Part shown: piece after piece, positions 32,298-40,027 of the stretch
How the letters are laid out: each line of letters opens with the position of its first letter
Numbering within the stretch: the first letter of the stretch is position 1
Assembly: GCA_965227875.1 (NCBI GenBank)
Contig: OZ245783.1
Span: forward strand, 992,001-1,056,000
Direction: 5' to 3'
From: G965227875 sp965227875
Lineage (GTDB): Bacteria; Pseudomonadota; Alphaproteobacteria; Rhizobiales; JAJFHC01
DNA: 64,000 nucleotides
Notes under the pieces: model-generated
Database searches by the model: none
What the model was told of the DNA's origin: nothing
Seen by the model: the letters and a program-made list of their open reading frames with translations, nothing else
Translations under genes and position numbers: made by a program

Positions 32298-34859
32298 TCA
32301 GGCAACCGCCCGCGTGAGAACCTCGTTGAACTTCAGGCCGGCGGCGCCTTCGGCAACCCAGATGCAGGCGGCCGTGCGCCGTGACCCGTCCCTGAAGACG
32401 ACGCTGATGGTCTCTCCCGGAGCGAGGTTGTGCACGGCGAGGATCCTCAGACCGTAGTCGCTCCGATTGACGATCCTGCTGCTTTCAGAGACACCGTCGG
32501 CTTCGATGGTCACTTCCTCGTCGGCGAACTCCCGCAGGCTCGACCGGCGGTCCTCCACATCCTTCGACACGTCGGCCAGGAAAGTCTCGACTTCGCTGGA
32601 AAGCCTGTTCGATATGGCGGCAAGCTCCGTCGCCACCGAGCGGACGTTTTCGGCTTCCGAGTTCGTCTCGCCGATCGCCTGGGAAACCTCCTCGACGCTG
32701 CTGGCGGACTGTGCGCTGCCGTCCGATGCCAGGCCGATGCTGCGCATGATCTCTTCCGTCGCCGCTTCCTGCTCGTGCACGGCGGCGGCGACCGCGGAAG
32801 CAAGTTCCGTGACGTCGACCACGGACTTCGAGATCGACCGGATGGACGTCACCGCGTTGCCGGTGGACGCCTGCACGCTCGCGACCTGTTCGGCGATTTC
32901 CTCCGTCGCGTTCGCGGTCTGCTGCGAAAGCTGCTTAACCTCCTGCGCAACCACCGCGAAGCCCTTGCCTGCATCGCCGGCGCGCGCCGCCTCGATCGTC
33001 GCGTTCAGCGCAAGGAGATTCGTCTGTTCGGCGATGTTCCGGATAATCTCTACCACATTGCCGATTTTCTGGGCTGTCTCGGCCAGGCTCTCCACGTCCT
33101 TGTCGGTCGCGTTGGCGGTGTTCGACACATCCGTCGCGAGTTGGCTGACCTGGTTCGTCTGGGAAGAGATCTCCCGTATCGAGGAGGAGAGTTCCTCGGC
33201 CGCCGAAGCGACGGTCTGCACGTTCGCCGACGTATCCGAGGCACCGTCGCGCGCCTTTGCGGCATCGCCGGTCGCCCGTTCCGAGACGCTGTAGAGCGTC
33301 TCGGCGGTCGCGTTCATCTTGGTCGTGCCGCCGCCGACGGCCCCCAGGTTCTGTTCGATCTGCCCGCGGAATTTCTCGATGACGTTCTTCATGTATTCCT
33401 GGCGCAGACGTTCGTTTTCACGCTCCTGGCGGGCCGCGATTTCAAGCCGGCCACGCTCGATCGCGTTGTCCTTGAACACCTCGACGGCCTTGGCCATCTC
33501 CCCGATCTCGTCCTTGCGGTCGAGAGCGGGCACCTCGAGGTCCGTATCGCCGGCTGCGAGGCGTCGCATGGCCGACGTCATGGACACAATGGGATTTGCG
33601 AACCCGCGCGCGATCAGGAGCCCGATGACGACGATCCCGGCGATGCCGATCGCGCCGATCACCAGCATGACTTTCGTCAGCAGGTACTCGGCCGCAAACG
33701 CCTCGCTGACGTCGATTTCCGCGACGAGCGCCCAGGTGACGCCGAGAATGTCGACGGGCGTGAACGACGAAACGACTTCCGTGCCTGCATAGTTGTCGAG
33801 CACCCGCGAGCCCGTTTCACCCTTGAAAACGCTGGCCACGGCGACCGACCTGACGGAACCGGCGTCGGGATTGCGGAACGAGGCGTCCACCGAGCGGCCC
33901 GCACTGTCATGCAGCGCGTTGGACCGCATCAGGTAGTCCGGGCCGACGAGATAGGTTTCGCCGGTTTCGCCAAGCCCTGTGCGTTCGTCCATCACGGCCG
34001 CGATGCGGTCCACCGGCATCTGGAAGATCAGGACCCCGGTCACCGTTTCGCCATCGAAGATCGGCGCCGCGATGAAACTCGCAGGCGCATTGTAGGACGG
34101 CAGGTACTGTGCGAAGTCGACGAAGACGAACTCGCCCTTGGTCTTGATTTCACGGGCCTTCCGGAACGCCTCGCCGAAATTTGTCTCGGCATAGGGCCCG
34201 TCCACGAGCGACGTGGCGAAGTCCAGTTCCTTGTAGACCGAGTAGACGATCTTCCCGTCTTTCGCATCGACGAGGAAGATGTCGTAGTAGCCGAACTTCT
34301 CGAGAAAGTTCCTGAAGGCCGAATGGTACTTCTTGTGTGAGAGCGTATAGGCGGAATTGTCCGAGGCGGCTTCGAGGTCCACCTTCTTTCCGATCGGGTG
34401 TTCGTTGCCGGAGATGTAGGTGTACTGGAGGCCCACGGAGTTCGGATCGAGCGCATCGACAAGGGCGTCGATATCGAGAGAAGCGTCCGGATTGCTTTGG
34501 GCGAACTTTTCGGCGAACGGGCCGTTGTAGAACTTCTTGAGATGAGCCTTCATCTCGGCAAGCTTGTCGTCGCCATACATGTTCGACTGGTTGAAGATGC
34601 TGCCGCGTGCCGAAAACTCGCCCATGGCATCGACGACCATCCGGTTTTCCGCAAGCGTCAGCAACTGGTCGCGCACGGTGTCGAAGTATTTCTCGATGCT
34701 CGACTTCTTGATCTCGCGCACGGCGATCAGTTTCTGTTCGGCCTGATCTTCGATCGCACTGCCACTGACGTAGAGCGCGGCGAGACCCACTACCGAAAAC
34801 GGCACAAGACCCATGATCAGAAAGGCCGCAACCAGTCGTGATTTCATGCTGATCGACAT
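32298..34859 (-). CDS. Methyl-accepting chemotaxis protein with C-terminal PilZ domain
   Basis: This is an 853-residue transmembrane chemoreceptor. It has a first membrane helix (residues about 8-30) and a large periplasmic region of about 350 residues, probably a dCache domain (YYDIFLVDAKDGKIVYSV, TGVLIFQMPVDRIAAVMD). A second helix (about 385-410), a HAMP domain and the highly conserved signalling tip (IAEQTNLLALNATIEAARAG) follow. The last 80 residues form a PilZ-like domain with both c-di-GMP motifs, R772-xxx-R776 and NRSDYG at 798-803. This matches Azospirillum Tlp1-type receptors, which use c-di-GMP to tune energy taxis. The ATG at 34859 follows GGGGAA. No che genes adjoin it, but a full che operon lies 15 kb away. 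Confidence 0.93.
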   Translation of the reverse strand: MSISMKSRLVAAFLIMGLVPFSVVGLAALYVSGSAIEDQAEQKLIAVREIKKSSIEKYFDTVRDQLLTLAENRMVVDAMGEFSARGSIFNQSNMYGDDKLAEMKAHLKKFYNGPFAEKFAQSNPDASLDIDALVDALDPNSVGLQYTYISGNEHPIGKKVDLEAASDNSAYTLSHKKYHSAFRNFLEKFGYYDIFLVDAKDGKIVYSVYKELDFATSLVDGPYAETNFGEAFRKAREIKTKGEFVFVDFAQYLPSYNAPASFIAAPIFDGETVTGVLIFQMPVDRIAAVMDERTGLGETGETYLVGPDYLMRSNALHDSAGRSVDASFRNPDAGSVRSVAVASVFKGETGSRVLDNYAGTEVVSSFTPVDILGVTWALVAEIDVSEAFAAEYLLTKVMLVIGAIGIAGIVVIGLLIARGFANPIVSMTSAMRRLAAGDTDLEVPALDRKDEIGEMAKAVEVFKDNAIERGRLEIAARQERENERLRQEYMKNVIEKFRGQIEQNLGAVGGGTTKMNATAETLYSVSERATGDAAKARDGASDTSANVQTVASAAEELSSSIREISSQTNQVSQLATDVSNTANATDKDVESLAETAQKIGNVVEIIRNIAEQTNLLALNATIEAARAGDAGKGFAVVAQEVKQLSQQTANATEEIAEQVASVQASTGNAVTSIRSISKSVVDVTELASAVAAAVHEQEAATEEIMRSIGLASDGSAQSASSVEEVSQAIGETNSEAENVRSVATELAAISNRLSSEVETFLADVSKDVEDRRSSLREFADEEVTIEADGVSESSRIVNRSDYGLRILAVHNLAPGETISVVFRDGSRRTAACIWVAEGAAGLKFNEVLTRAVA

Positions 34860-35021
34860 TTTGTTTCCCCAGCCCGGTATTCATCCACCTTATGGATTTG
34901 TTGGTCGGATTTACTTAAGAAACGATGAAGCCATTCCATCCGATTCTATTCATTGGGATATTCGAACAGGCATGAAACCGCCGATTGCACGGATCGGACA
35001 TGCATCGCTTGAACACGTTCT

Positions 35022-35049
35022 TTGACCGGGCCGACCGGACACCTATAGT
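35022..35049 (+). promoter_or_regulatory. Sigma-70-type promoter of the gentisate dioxygenase gene
   Basis: TTGACC at 35022-35027 and TATAGT at 35044-35049 are 16 bases apart, close to the sigma-70 consensus. Transcription should start near 35056, giving a leader of only about 24 bases with GGAAGG before the start codon. Confidence 0.6.
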
Positions 35050-35079
35050 GCGGGTTGAATAAACGGAAGGAATGTGACC

Positions 35080-36132
35080 GTGAGCAGCAGTTCGACAGTC
35101 CGGAATCAGGCAGAACGCGAAACGTTCTATGCGAAGCTGGCCCCGCACAGCATGGCCCCGCTCTGGGAGGTTCTCAAGGACGTCATTCCGCCCGAACCCC
35201 GTGCAAGGGCGGCTGCCCATATCTGGCGCTACGAGGATGTCCGCCCCCTCCTGCTGGAATCCGGCGGGCTGCTGACCGCGGAAGAAGCCGAGAGACGCGT
35301 TCTCGTTCTGGAGAACCCCAGCTACCGGGGCCAGACCCGCACCACCGCATCGCTGTATGCCGGGATCCAGCTCATCCTTCCCGGCGAGACCGCGCCGGCC
35401 CACCGTCACACCCCCTCCGCCCTACGTTTCATGATCGAGGGCGAACAGGGTTTCACGGCCGTCGGTGGCGAACGCACCACGATGCGCGAGGGCGACTTCG
35501 TCATCACGCCGGCCTGGGCTTGGCACGACCATGGCAACGAAGGCGACGCGCCGGTCGCGTGGCTCGACGGTCTCGACATCCCGATGCTGGGCTATTTCGA
35601 GGCCGTGTTCATGGAGGGATACAATGACCAGCGGCACGAAACCACGCGCCCCGAGGGCGATTCCATGGCCCGTTTCGGCGAGGGTCTCCTGCCTGTCGAC
35701 GCGACATCGCGTTACGGCCAGACCACGCCCATCTTCAACTACCCCTACGAGCGCACCCGGGAAGCGCTTGTCCACGCCGCCCGGGGCGAGGATCCCGATC
35801 CCCATTTCGGCACGACCCTGAGATATGCGAACCCCCTGGACGGCGGCTGGGCCATGCCCACCATGGCGACCTGGATGACGCACCTGCAGTCGGGCGCGGA
35901 GACCGTGCCCGTGCGCTCCACCGACAGCATGGTCATGCACGTGGCCGAAGGCGACGGCACGGTGGAGGTCGGCGGGACCCGTTTTTCCTTCGGCCCCAAG
36001 GACACCATCTGCATCCCCGGCTGGCAGTGGCGGTCGATCCGGGCCTCCTCGGACTGTTTCCTGTTCTTCTTTTCGGACCGGGTCGTGCACGAAAAGCTGG
36101 GCTTCTTCAGGGAGGAACGCCGCACCGCCTGA
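35080..36132 (+). CDS. Gentisate 1,2-dioxygenase
   Basis: This enzyme opens the ring of gentisate (2,5-dihydroxybenzoate) with O2 to give maleylpyruvate. The 350-residue protein is a bicupin. The N-terminal cupin holds the Fe(II) ligands in APAHRHTPSALRFMIEGEQG and the later WHDHGN. The C-terminal cupin (TDSMVMHVAEGDGTVEVGG) appears not to bind metal. Length and order fit the family. GGAAGG lies three bases from the GTG at 35074 but nine bases from the GTG at 35080, so I prefer the latter. No maleylpyruvate isomerase or hydrolase is nearby, so the rest of the pathway must be elsewhere. A terminator follows. Confidence 0.93.
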   Translation: MSSSSTVRNQAERETFYAKLAPHSMAPLWEVLKDVIPPEPRARAAAHIWRYEDVRPLLLESGGLLTAEEAERRVLVLENPSYRGQTRTTASLYAGIQLILPGETAPAHRHTPSALRFMIEGEQGFTAVGGERTTMREGDFVITPAWAWHDHGNEGDAPVAWLDGLDIPMLGYFEAVFMEGYNDQRHETTRPEGDSMARFGEGLLPVDATSRYGQTTPIFNYPYERTREALVHAARGEDPDPHFGTTLRYANPLDGGWAMPTMATWMTHLQSGAETVPVRSTDSMVMHVAEGDGTVEVGGTRFSFGPKDTICIPGWQWRSIRASSDCFLFFFSDRVVHEKLGFFREERRTA

Positions 36133-36153
36133 CGCCGTTCACCGGCGCAAGCA

Positions 36154-36183
36154 AAAACGGCGGCGCCGAGGCGCCGCCGTTTT
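36154..36183. terminator. Strong bidirectional terminator after the gentisate dioxygenase
   Basis: AAAACGGCGGCGCC-GA-GGCGCCGCCGTTTT is a perfect 14-base inverted repeat with A and T runs at its ends. It lies between the dioxygenase (plus) and an outer-membrane barrel gene (minus), which end toward each other, and can serve both. Confidence 0.9.
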
Positions 36184-36203
36184 CGGAAAATATCGTAGCG
36201 GGA

Positions 36204-36773
36204 TCAGAAGTTGAACCTGAAACCGGCCCTGATCGAATGGTCCTCGAAATCCGGTCCGGATACCGAGATGTTCCTGTAGCGATAACCGACGTCGAGCTGC
36301 GTCTCGCGCGTCACGTCGAAGGTCAGGCCGGTATAGGCCGCCAGCGCGAGGCCGTCGTCGTCATTGCCGCCGTCGACCTGGACATCGCCATAACCCACGC
36401 CGAGACCGACATAGGGCTTGAGCCATTCGTTGATCGGCAGATCCACGTAACCGTTGGCCAGCACGGACCACGCCTCGGCGTCACGGCCGTTGTTGAGGTC
36501 GTACTCGCCCGTGTAGTCGAGCGTCAGGTCGGTACGGAAGTTCTCGGACCAGCGGTAGCCGAGACCACCGCCGAGCGTCCAGGCTTCGTCGCCGCCCTGG
36601 CCGTCGAAAAACCCGATGCCGGCATCACCGCGCACGTACCAGCGATAGACATTCACGACCGGAGCGGAGTCGTAGACGACCGGCTGGGTCGGCATGTCGG
36701 CCGCCATGGACGGGCCGGAAACGGCGAGGAGTGCGGCTGCTGCGGTAGCTGTGAGGAGCGTAAACTTCTTCAT
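36204..36773 (-). CDS. Small outer-membrane beta-barrel protein (opacity/porin-like)
   Basis: The 189-residue protein has a signal peptide (MKKFTLLTATAAAALLAVSG, cut near SMAA-D) and then about eight predicted amphipathic strands (YRWYVRGDAGIGFF, AWTLGGGLGYRWSENFRTDL, LKPYVGLGVGYGDVQV, LDVGYRYRNISV). It ends in the aromatic signature RFNF of outer-membrane barrels. It resembles Omp25/OmpA-like opacity proteins of alphaproteobacteria. The ATG at 36773 follows GAAAGGAAAG; the longer frame is rejected. A paralogue of the same type lies 270 bases upstream. The exact ligand is unknown. Confidence 0.85.
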   Translation of the reverse strand: MKKFTLLTATAAAALLAVSGPSMAADMPTQPVVYDSAPVVNVYRWYVRGDAGIGFFDGQGGDEAWTLGGGLGYRWSENFRTDLTLDYTGEYDLNNGRDAEAWSVLANGYVDLPINEWLKPYVGLGVGYGDVQVDGGNDDDGLALAAYTGLTFDVTRETQLDVGYRYRNISVSGPDFEDHSIRAGFRFNF

Positions 36774-36993
36774 GTCTTTCCTTTCGATCGCCGGGGAGCG
36801 ATCAGTCTTGGTGCCTGACGCTGATCTAGTGATCAATAATGACAAAAACGCGGCATGAGACGGCCGGTTCCGAGATCTACGAAAATTTGATCCTCTGTTG
36901 CCGCAGTGCAACACCACGGCCTGTCCGGGCACGGTCGCGCGCACCGAACCTGCAGTTGCCCGATCAAAGGCAAGCCATTGTGCCAAAAACAAA

Positions 36994-37017
36994 AAACCCC
37001 GCCGCGAGGCGGGGTTT
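36994..37017 (-). terminator. Intrinsic terminator of the upstream barrel gene
   Basis: AAACCCCGCC-GCGA-GGCGGGGTTT, followed on the minus strand by TTTTTTGTTTTT, is a good intrinsic terminator about 23 bases past the stop of the gene at 37041-37730. Its stem resembles that of the ctrA terminator. Confidence 0.9.
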
Positions 37018-37040
37018 CCTGTAAAGGATGTGTGTTCCGG

Positions 37041-37730
37041 TCAGTCGTTGAAATTGTACCGGATACCGACACGCACGTCGTGAGACACGAGATCCTTGAC
37101 GACGATCGGGTCGTTGCCTTTCGCCTTGGCCTTGCCGAGGTCGATATAGCGGTAACCCGCATCGAGCGAGACGTTGTCGGACAGTTCGACCTGTACGCCG
37201 GCCATGACCGCCCAGGCGAAGTCGGCGCGCGTATTGTTGCGCTGGCCCGCCGGCAGGTTGATGTCATGAAGGTTGTTGAGCGTCAGGCCCGCGCCGACAC
37301 CGACATAAGGTGTCACGCCGCCGATATTGGCGATGTCCCAGTAGGCGTTGACCATACCGGTATAGGCGGTGAATTCCGCATCGAGATCGTTGAACGGCGT
37401 ATCCATCGTGGCGCCGTCGCGCACGCCGACCGTGATGTCCGCGCGGAAGTACGGCGTCACCTGGCAACCGACACCTGCATCGGCAAACCAAGAATCGTCC
37501 ATGTCCTCACCGAAGGCCGCGCTGTGGTTCTTGCTGACCTTGGGCTTGTCGTTGAACGAATAACCGCCATCGACACGCACATAGATGCAGGACGGTTCAG
37601 CCACGTCCACCACCGGCGGCGGAACGAGAATAGGCGGCTCCGGCGGCATATCCGCGGCAAATGCCTGACCTGCTCCGAGGAAGAGGGCAGCGGCCACGCA
37701 AGCTTGTTTCATTGTGGTACGCATACGCAT
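37041..37730 (-). CDS. Outer-membrane beta-barrel protein (opacity/porin-like), second copy
   Basis: This 229-residue paralogue of the neighbouring barrel has a signal peptide (MKQACVAAALFLGAGQAFAA), a Pro-rich spacer and strands such as YVRVDGGYSF, YFRADITVGVRDGATM, GGVTPYVGVGAGLTLNN and VSLDAGYRYIDLGKAK, ending in IRYNFND. GGAG precedes the ATG at 37730; ATGs at 37724 and 37712 are alternatives. It ends in ND rather than a plain aromatic residue. Two cysteines are visible (SCIYV and VGCQV), which may form a disulfide. An AT-rich region with a canonical CtrA box lies upstream. Confidence 0.83.
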   Translation of the reverse strand: MRMRTTMKQACVAAALFLGAGQAFAADMPPEPPILVPPPVVDVAEPSCIYVRVDGGYSFNDKPKVSKNHSAAFGEDMDDSWFADAGVGCQVTPYFRADITVGVRDGATMDTPFNDLDAEFTAYTGMVNAYWDIANIGGVTPYVGVGAGLTLNNLHDINLPAGQRNNTRADFAWAVMAGVQVELSDNVSLDAGYRYIDLGKAKAKGNDPIVVKDLVSHDVRVGIRYNFND

Positions 37731-38049
37731 AAAATCTACTCCATCAATCGCCCGGCACCGGCAAGCCGGCCAGAGGGCAAACAAATACTCTTCACCTCGT
37801 CTCCGGACCGGATCACCGGTTCGGAACCGCAGTTTCCCAATCCCCATCAGGTCACTGCCGAAACGAAACCCCGGGAAACGGAGATCTCGCTTGTTCGGTT
37901 AACCTTAGTAATTAACCAAACAGATTAAGAAGGATTTAATCGCGATTATTTTCGAAAAATTTATCGTGTTTGGTGATTTTGCGAGTGAATACTTTGTTAA
38001 CCTGAGTAAAACATGCGTTTACATATGACCCAGAACGGAACAGGCCGAC
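37731..38049. promoter_or_regulatory. AT-rich divergent region with a canonical CtrA box
   Basis: The 319 bases between the barrel gene (minus) and the LysE gene (plus) are AT-rich and hold no gene. TTAAGAAGGATTTAA at 37925-37939 is an exact TTAA-N7-TTAA CtrA site, inside a longer palindrome (GATTAA-N7-TTAATC, 37923-37941). TTAACC also occurs at 37899-37904 and 37912-37917. CtrA control of one or both genes is inference from these motifs. Confidence 0.6.
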
Positions 38050-38661
38050 ATGAGCATTGAGTTTCTGATCACCTCGATCATCGTCGTGCTGCTGCCCGGC
38101 ACAGGCGTACTCTATACGCTCGCCGTCGGCCTCGGACAGGGCCTGAAAGCCAGCATCTATGCGGCTTTCGGCTGCACGCTCGGCATCGTGCCCCACGTCA
38201 TGGCCAGCATCGTGGGCCTAGCGGCCCTGCTCCATGCCAGTGCGACGGCGTTCCAGATCGTGAAGTTTCTCGGGGTGATCTACCTTTTCTACATGGCCTG
38301 GAAGATCCTTCGGGACGGCGGCGCGCTGAGCGTCTCGGAAAAAAAGGCCGGCATGGCCGCACGACGTATCGTGTTCAACGGCGTCGCCCTGAACGTCCTC
38401 AATCCGAAACTGTCGCTCTTTTTCCTGGCATTCCTGCCCCAGTTCATACCGTCGGGCACGGCAGACCCGACCATGATCCTGCTCGGGCTGGCCCTGACCT
38501 TCATGGGCCTGACCTTCGTCGTCTTCGTTGGATATGGCGCCTGCGCGTCCCTGGCGCGGACCTATGTCATCTCGCGGCCCGTGGTCCTGACCTGGCTGCG
38601 ACGTTCCTTCGCGGGCGCTTTCGGCCTGCTTGGTCTGCGCCTGGCCCTCGCCGAGCGCTGA
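38050..38661 (+). CDS. LysE/RhtB family amino-acid exporter
   Basis: This 203-residue inner-membrane protein has about six membrane segments: FLITSIIVVLLPGTGVLYTL, YAAFGCTLGIVPHVMASIVG, VKFLGVIYLFYMAW, LNVLNPKLSLFFLAFLPQFI, ILLGLALTFMGLTFVVFVGY and the last at the end. GPG-type loop LLPGTGVL and the motif NPKLSLFFLAF are typical of LysE/RhtB exporters, which remove excess amino acids such as homoserine, threonine or lysine. The true substrate cannot be read from the sequence. An AT-rich region with a CtrA box precedes the gene. Confidence 0.9.
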   Translation: MSIEFLITSIIVVLLPGTGVLYTLAVGLGQGLKASIYAAFGCTLGIVPHVMASIVGLAALLHASATAFQIVKFLGVIYLFYMAWKILRDGGALSVSEKKAGMAARRIVFNGVALNVLNPKLSLFFLAFLPQFIPSGTADPTMILLGLALTFMGLTFVVFVGYGACASLARTYVISRPVVLTWLRRSFAGAFGLLGLRLALAER

Positions 38662-38754
38662 CGACGCGGCAAGAGCGCACTGCTGACAGGATGCTGTCAG
38701 TTCGGCTGAGATAGGGTCGTCCGGATTTCGCCCGGCAACACGGACCATTGCGTG

Positions 38755-39903
38755 ATGGAACCCTTCAAGAACGTTTTTTCGCCCGCCCTTGTAGACACGG
38801 TCGCCGGCCATCTCGCCAGGCGGCTGCCGGAGTTCGACCGCAAGGCGTTCGAAGACAGCGTCGTGCCCCGTCTCGACGCTCTGGAACTCAAGGACCGTGC
38901 CCAGCTCATCGCCGATGCCGTGCATGCCGCCCTTCCGCTCGATGGCGGGGCGCGCGCCGCGATCCTGGCCGACATGCTCCATCCCGACGCGAGCAACGAG
39001 ACGGGCGCGAGGAGCGACGAACGCGGCCTGCGCGGCTGGGCCGTCCTGCCGCTTTCGCTTGTGGTGGGCCAGAACGGCCTGAAGGATTTCGACCGGTCGC
39101 TCGGGCTGCTTCGCGAAATGACCTGCCGCTTTACCGCGGAGTTCGCCATCCGGTACTTCATGCTCGCCGACCAGGCGCGTACGCTGCGGACGCTGACGGA
39201 CTGGGTGCACGACCCCAGCGTCAATGTGCGCCGGCTCGTCTCCGAAGGCACCCGCCCGCGTCTGCCCTGGGCCATGCAGCTGCCCGCCCTGATCGCGGAC
39301 CCCTCGCCCACCCTCCCCCTGCTGGAGGCCCTGCGCGACGACGAGGAGGAGTATGTGCGGCGGTCGGTGGCCAACCACCTGAACGATATCGCGAAGGACC
39401 ACCCCGACCTCGTGGCCAACCTCGCCGGCAAGTGGATCGGGGATGCCGGCGAAGACCGGCGGCGACTGCTGCGCCATGCGTGCCGCAGCCTGATCAAGCA
39501 GGGACATGAACGGACCCTGGACGTATTCGGACTGGGACAGCCGCTGATCGCCCCCGTCGAGATCGGCACCGGGACGCCGGTTGTCCGTTTCGGCGCAGTC
39601 CTGGAGTTCACCGCGGAAATACGTTCGGTTTCGGGCCAGCCCCAGTCACTCCTCGTCGACTACGTGCTGCACTTCCTGAAAGCAAACGGCACCCGTGCCG
39701 CCAAGGTGTTCAAGTGGACGCGGTTCGACCTCGCGCCGGGCGAGAGCCGTGTGATCGCACGCCGCCACCCCATCCGCCCGATCACCACCCGCCGCTACTA
39801 TCCGGGCGCCCAGGCCATCTCCCTGCGCATCAACGGCCGCGACCACGGCATGTGCGAGTTCGACCTGACCATGGACAGCGAGGATGCCTGTGCCGGCAAT
39901 TAG
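38755..39903 (+). CDS. AlkC-type DNA alkylation repair protein
   Basis: The 382-residue product looks like AlkC-type DNA glycosylases, which remove 3-methyladenine and similar lesions. The first 250 residues are alpha-helical HEAT-like repeats (VRRLVSEGTRPRLPWAMQLP, DEEEYVRRSVANHLNDIAKD, RRRLLRHACRSLIKQGHERT). The last 110 residues form a beta-sandwich resembling the Ig-like domain of the AlkC subfamily (LLVDYVLHFLKANGTRAAKV, RINGRDHGMCEFDL). The ATG at 38755 is preferred over GTG at 38752; neither has a good ribosome site. It is monocistronic as far as can be seen. Confidence 0.82.
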   Translation: MEPFKNVFSPALVDTVAGHLARRLPEFDRKAFEDSVVPRLDALELKDRAQLIADAVHAALPLDGGARAAILADMLHPDASNETGARSDERGLRGWAVLPLSLVVGQNGLKDFDRSLGLLREMTCRFTAEFAIRYFMLADQARTLRTLTDWVHDPSVNVRRLVSEGTRPRLPWAMQLPALIADPSPTLPLLEALRDDEEEYVRRSVANHLNDIAKDHPDLVANLAGKWIGDAGEDRRRLLRHACRSLIKQGHERTLDVFGLGQPLIAPVEIGTGTPVVRFGAVLEFTAEIRSVSGQPQSLLVDYVLHFLKANGTRAAKVFKWTRFDLAPGESRVIARRHPIRPITTRRYYPGAQAISLRINGRDHGMCEFDLTMDSEDACAGN

Positions 39904-40027
39904 CCGGCCGAAACGGCGCAACCGTGCAGCGCGATGACGCTTATGTAACGTTCCCGGCCCTTGCCCCGCCCTATAGATACCGGTCGAAGGACAATTCCCG
40001 CCCGCGGGACAGGCACGGAGACCGGTG

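Noticed and set aside
34860..35021. Sigma-28 (FliA-type) promoter for the chemoreceptor
   Set aside because: On the minus strand TAAA is followed 15 bases later by CATAAGG, which fits GCCGATAA poorly. The match is too weak to claim.
36774..36992. Longer start for the first outer-membrane barrel
   Set aside because: It would bury the signal peptide, which begins at MKKFTLL with GAAAGGAAAG upstream.
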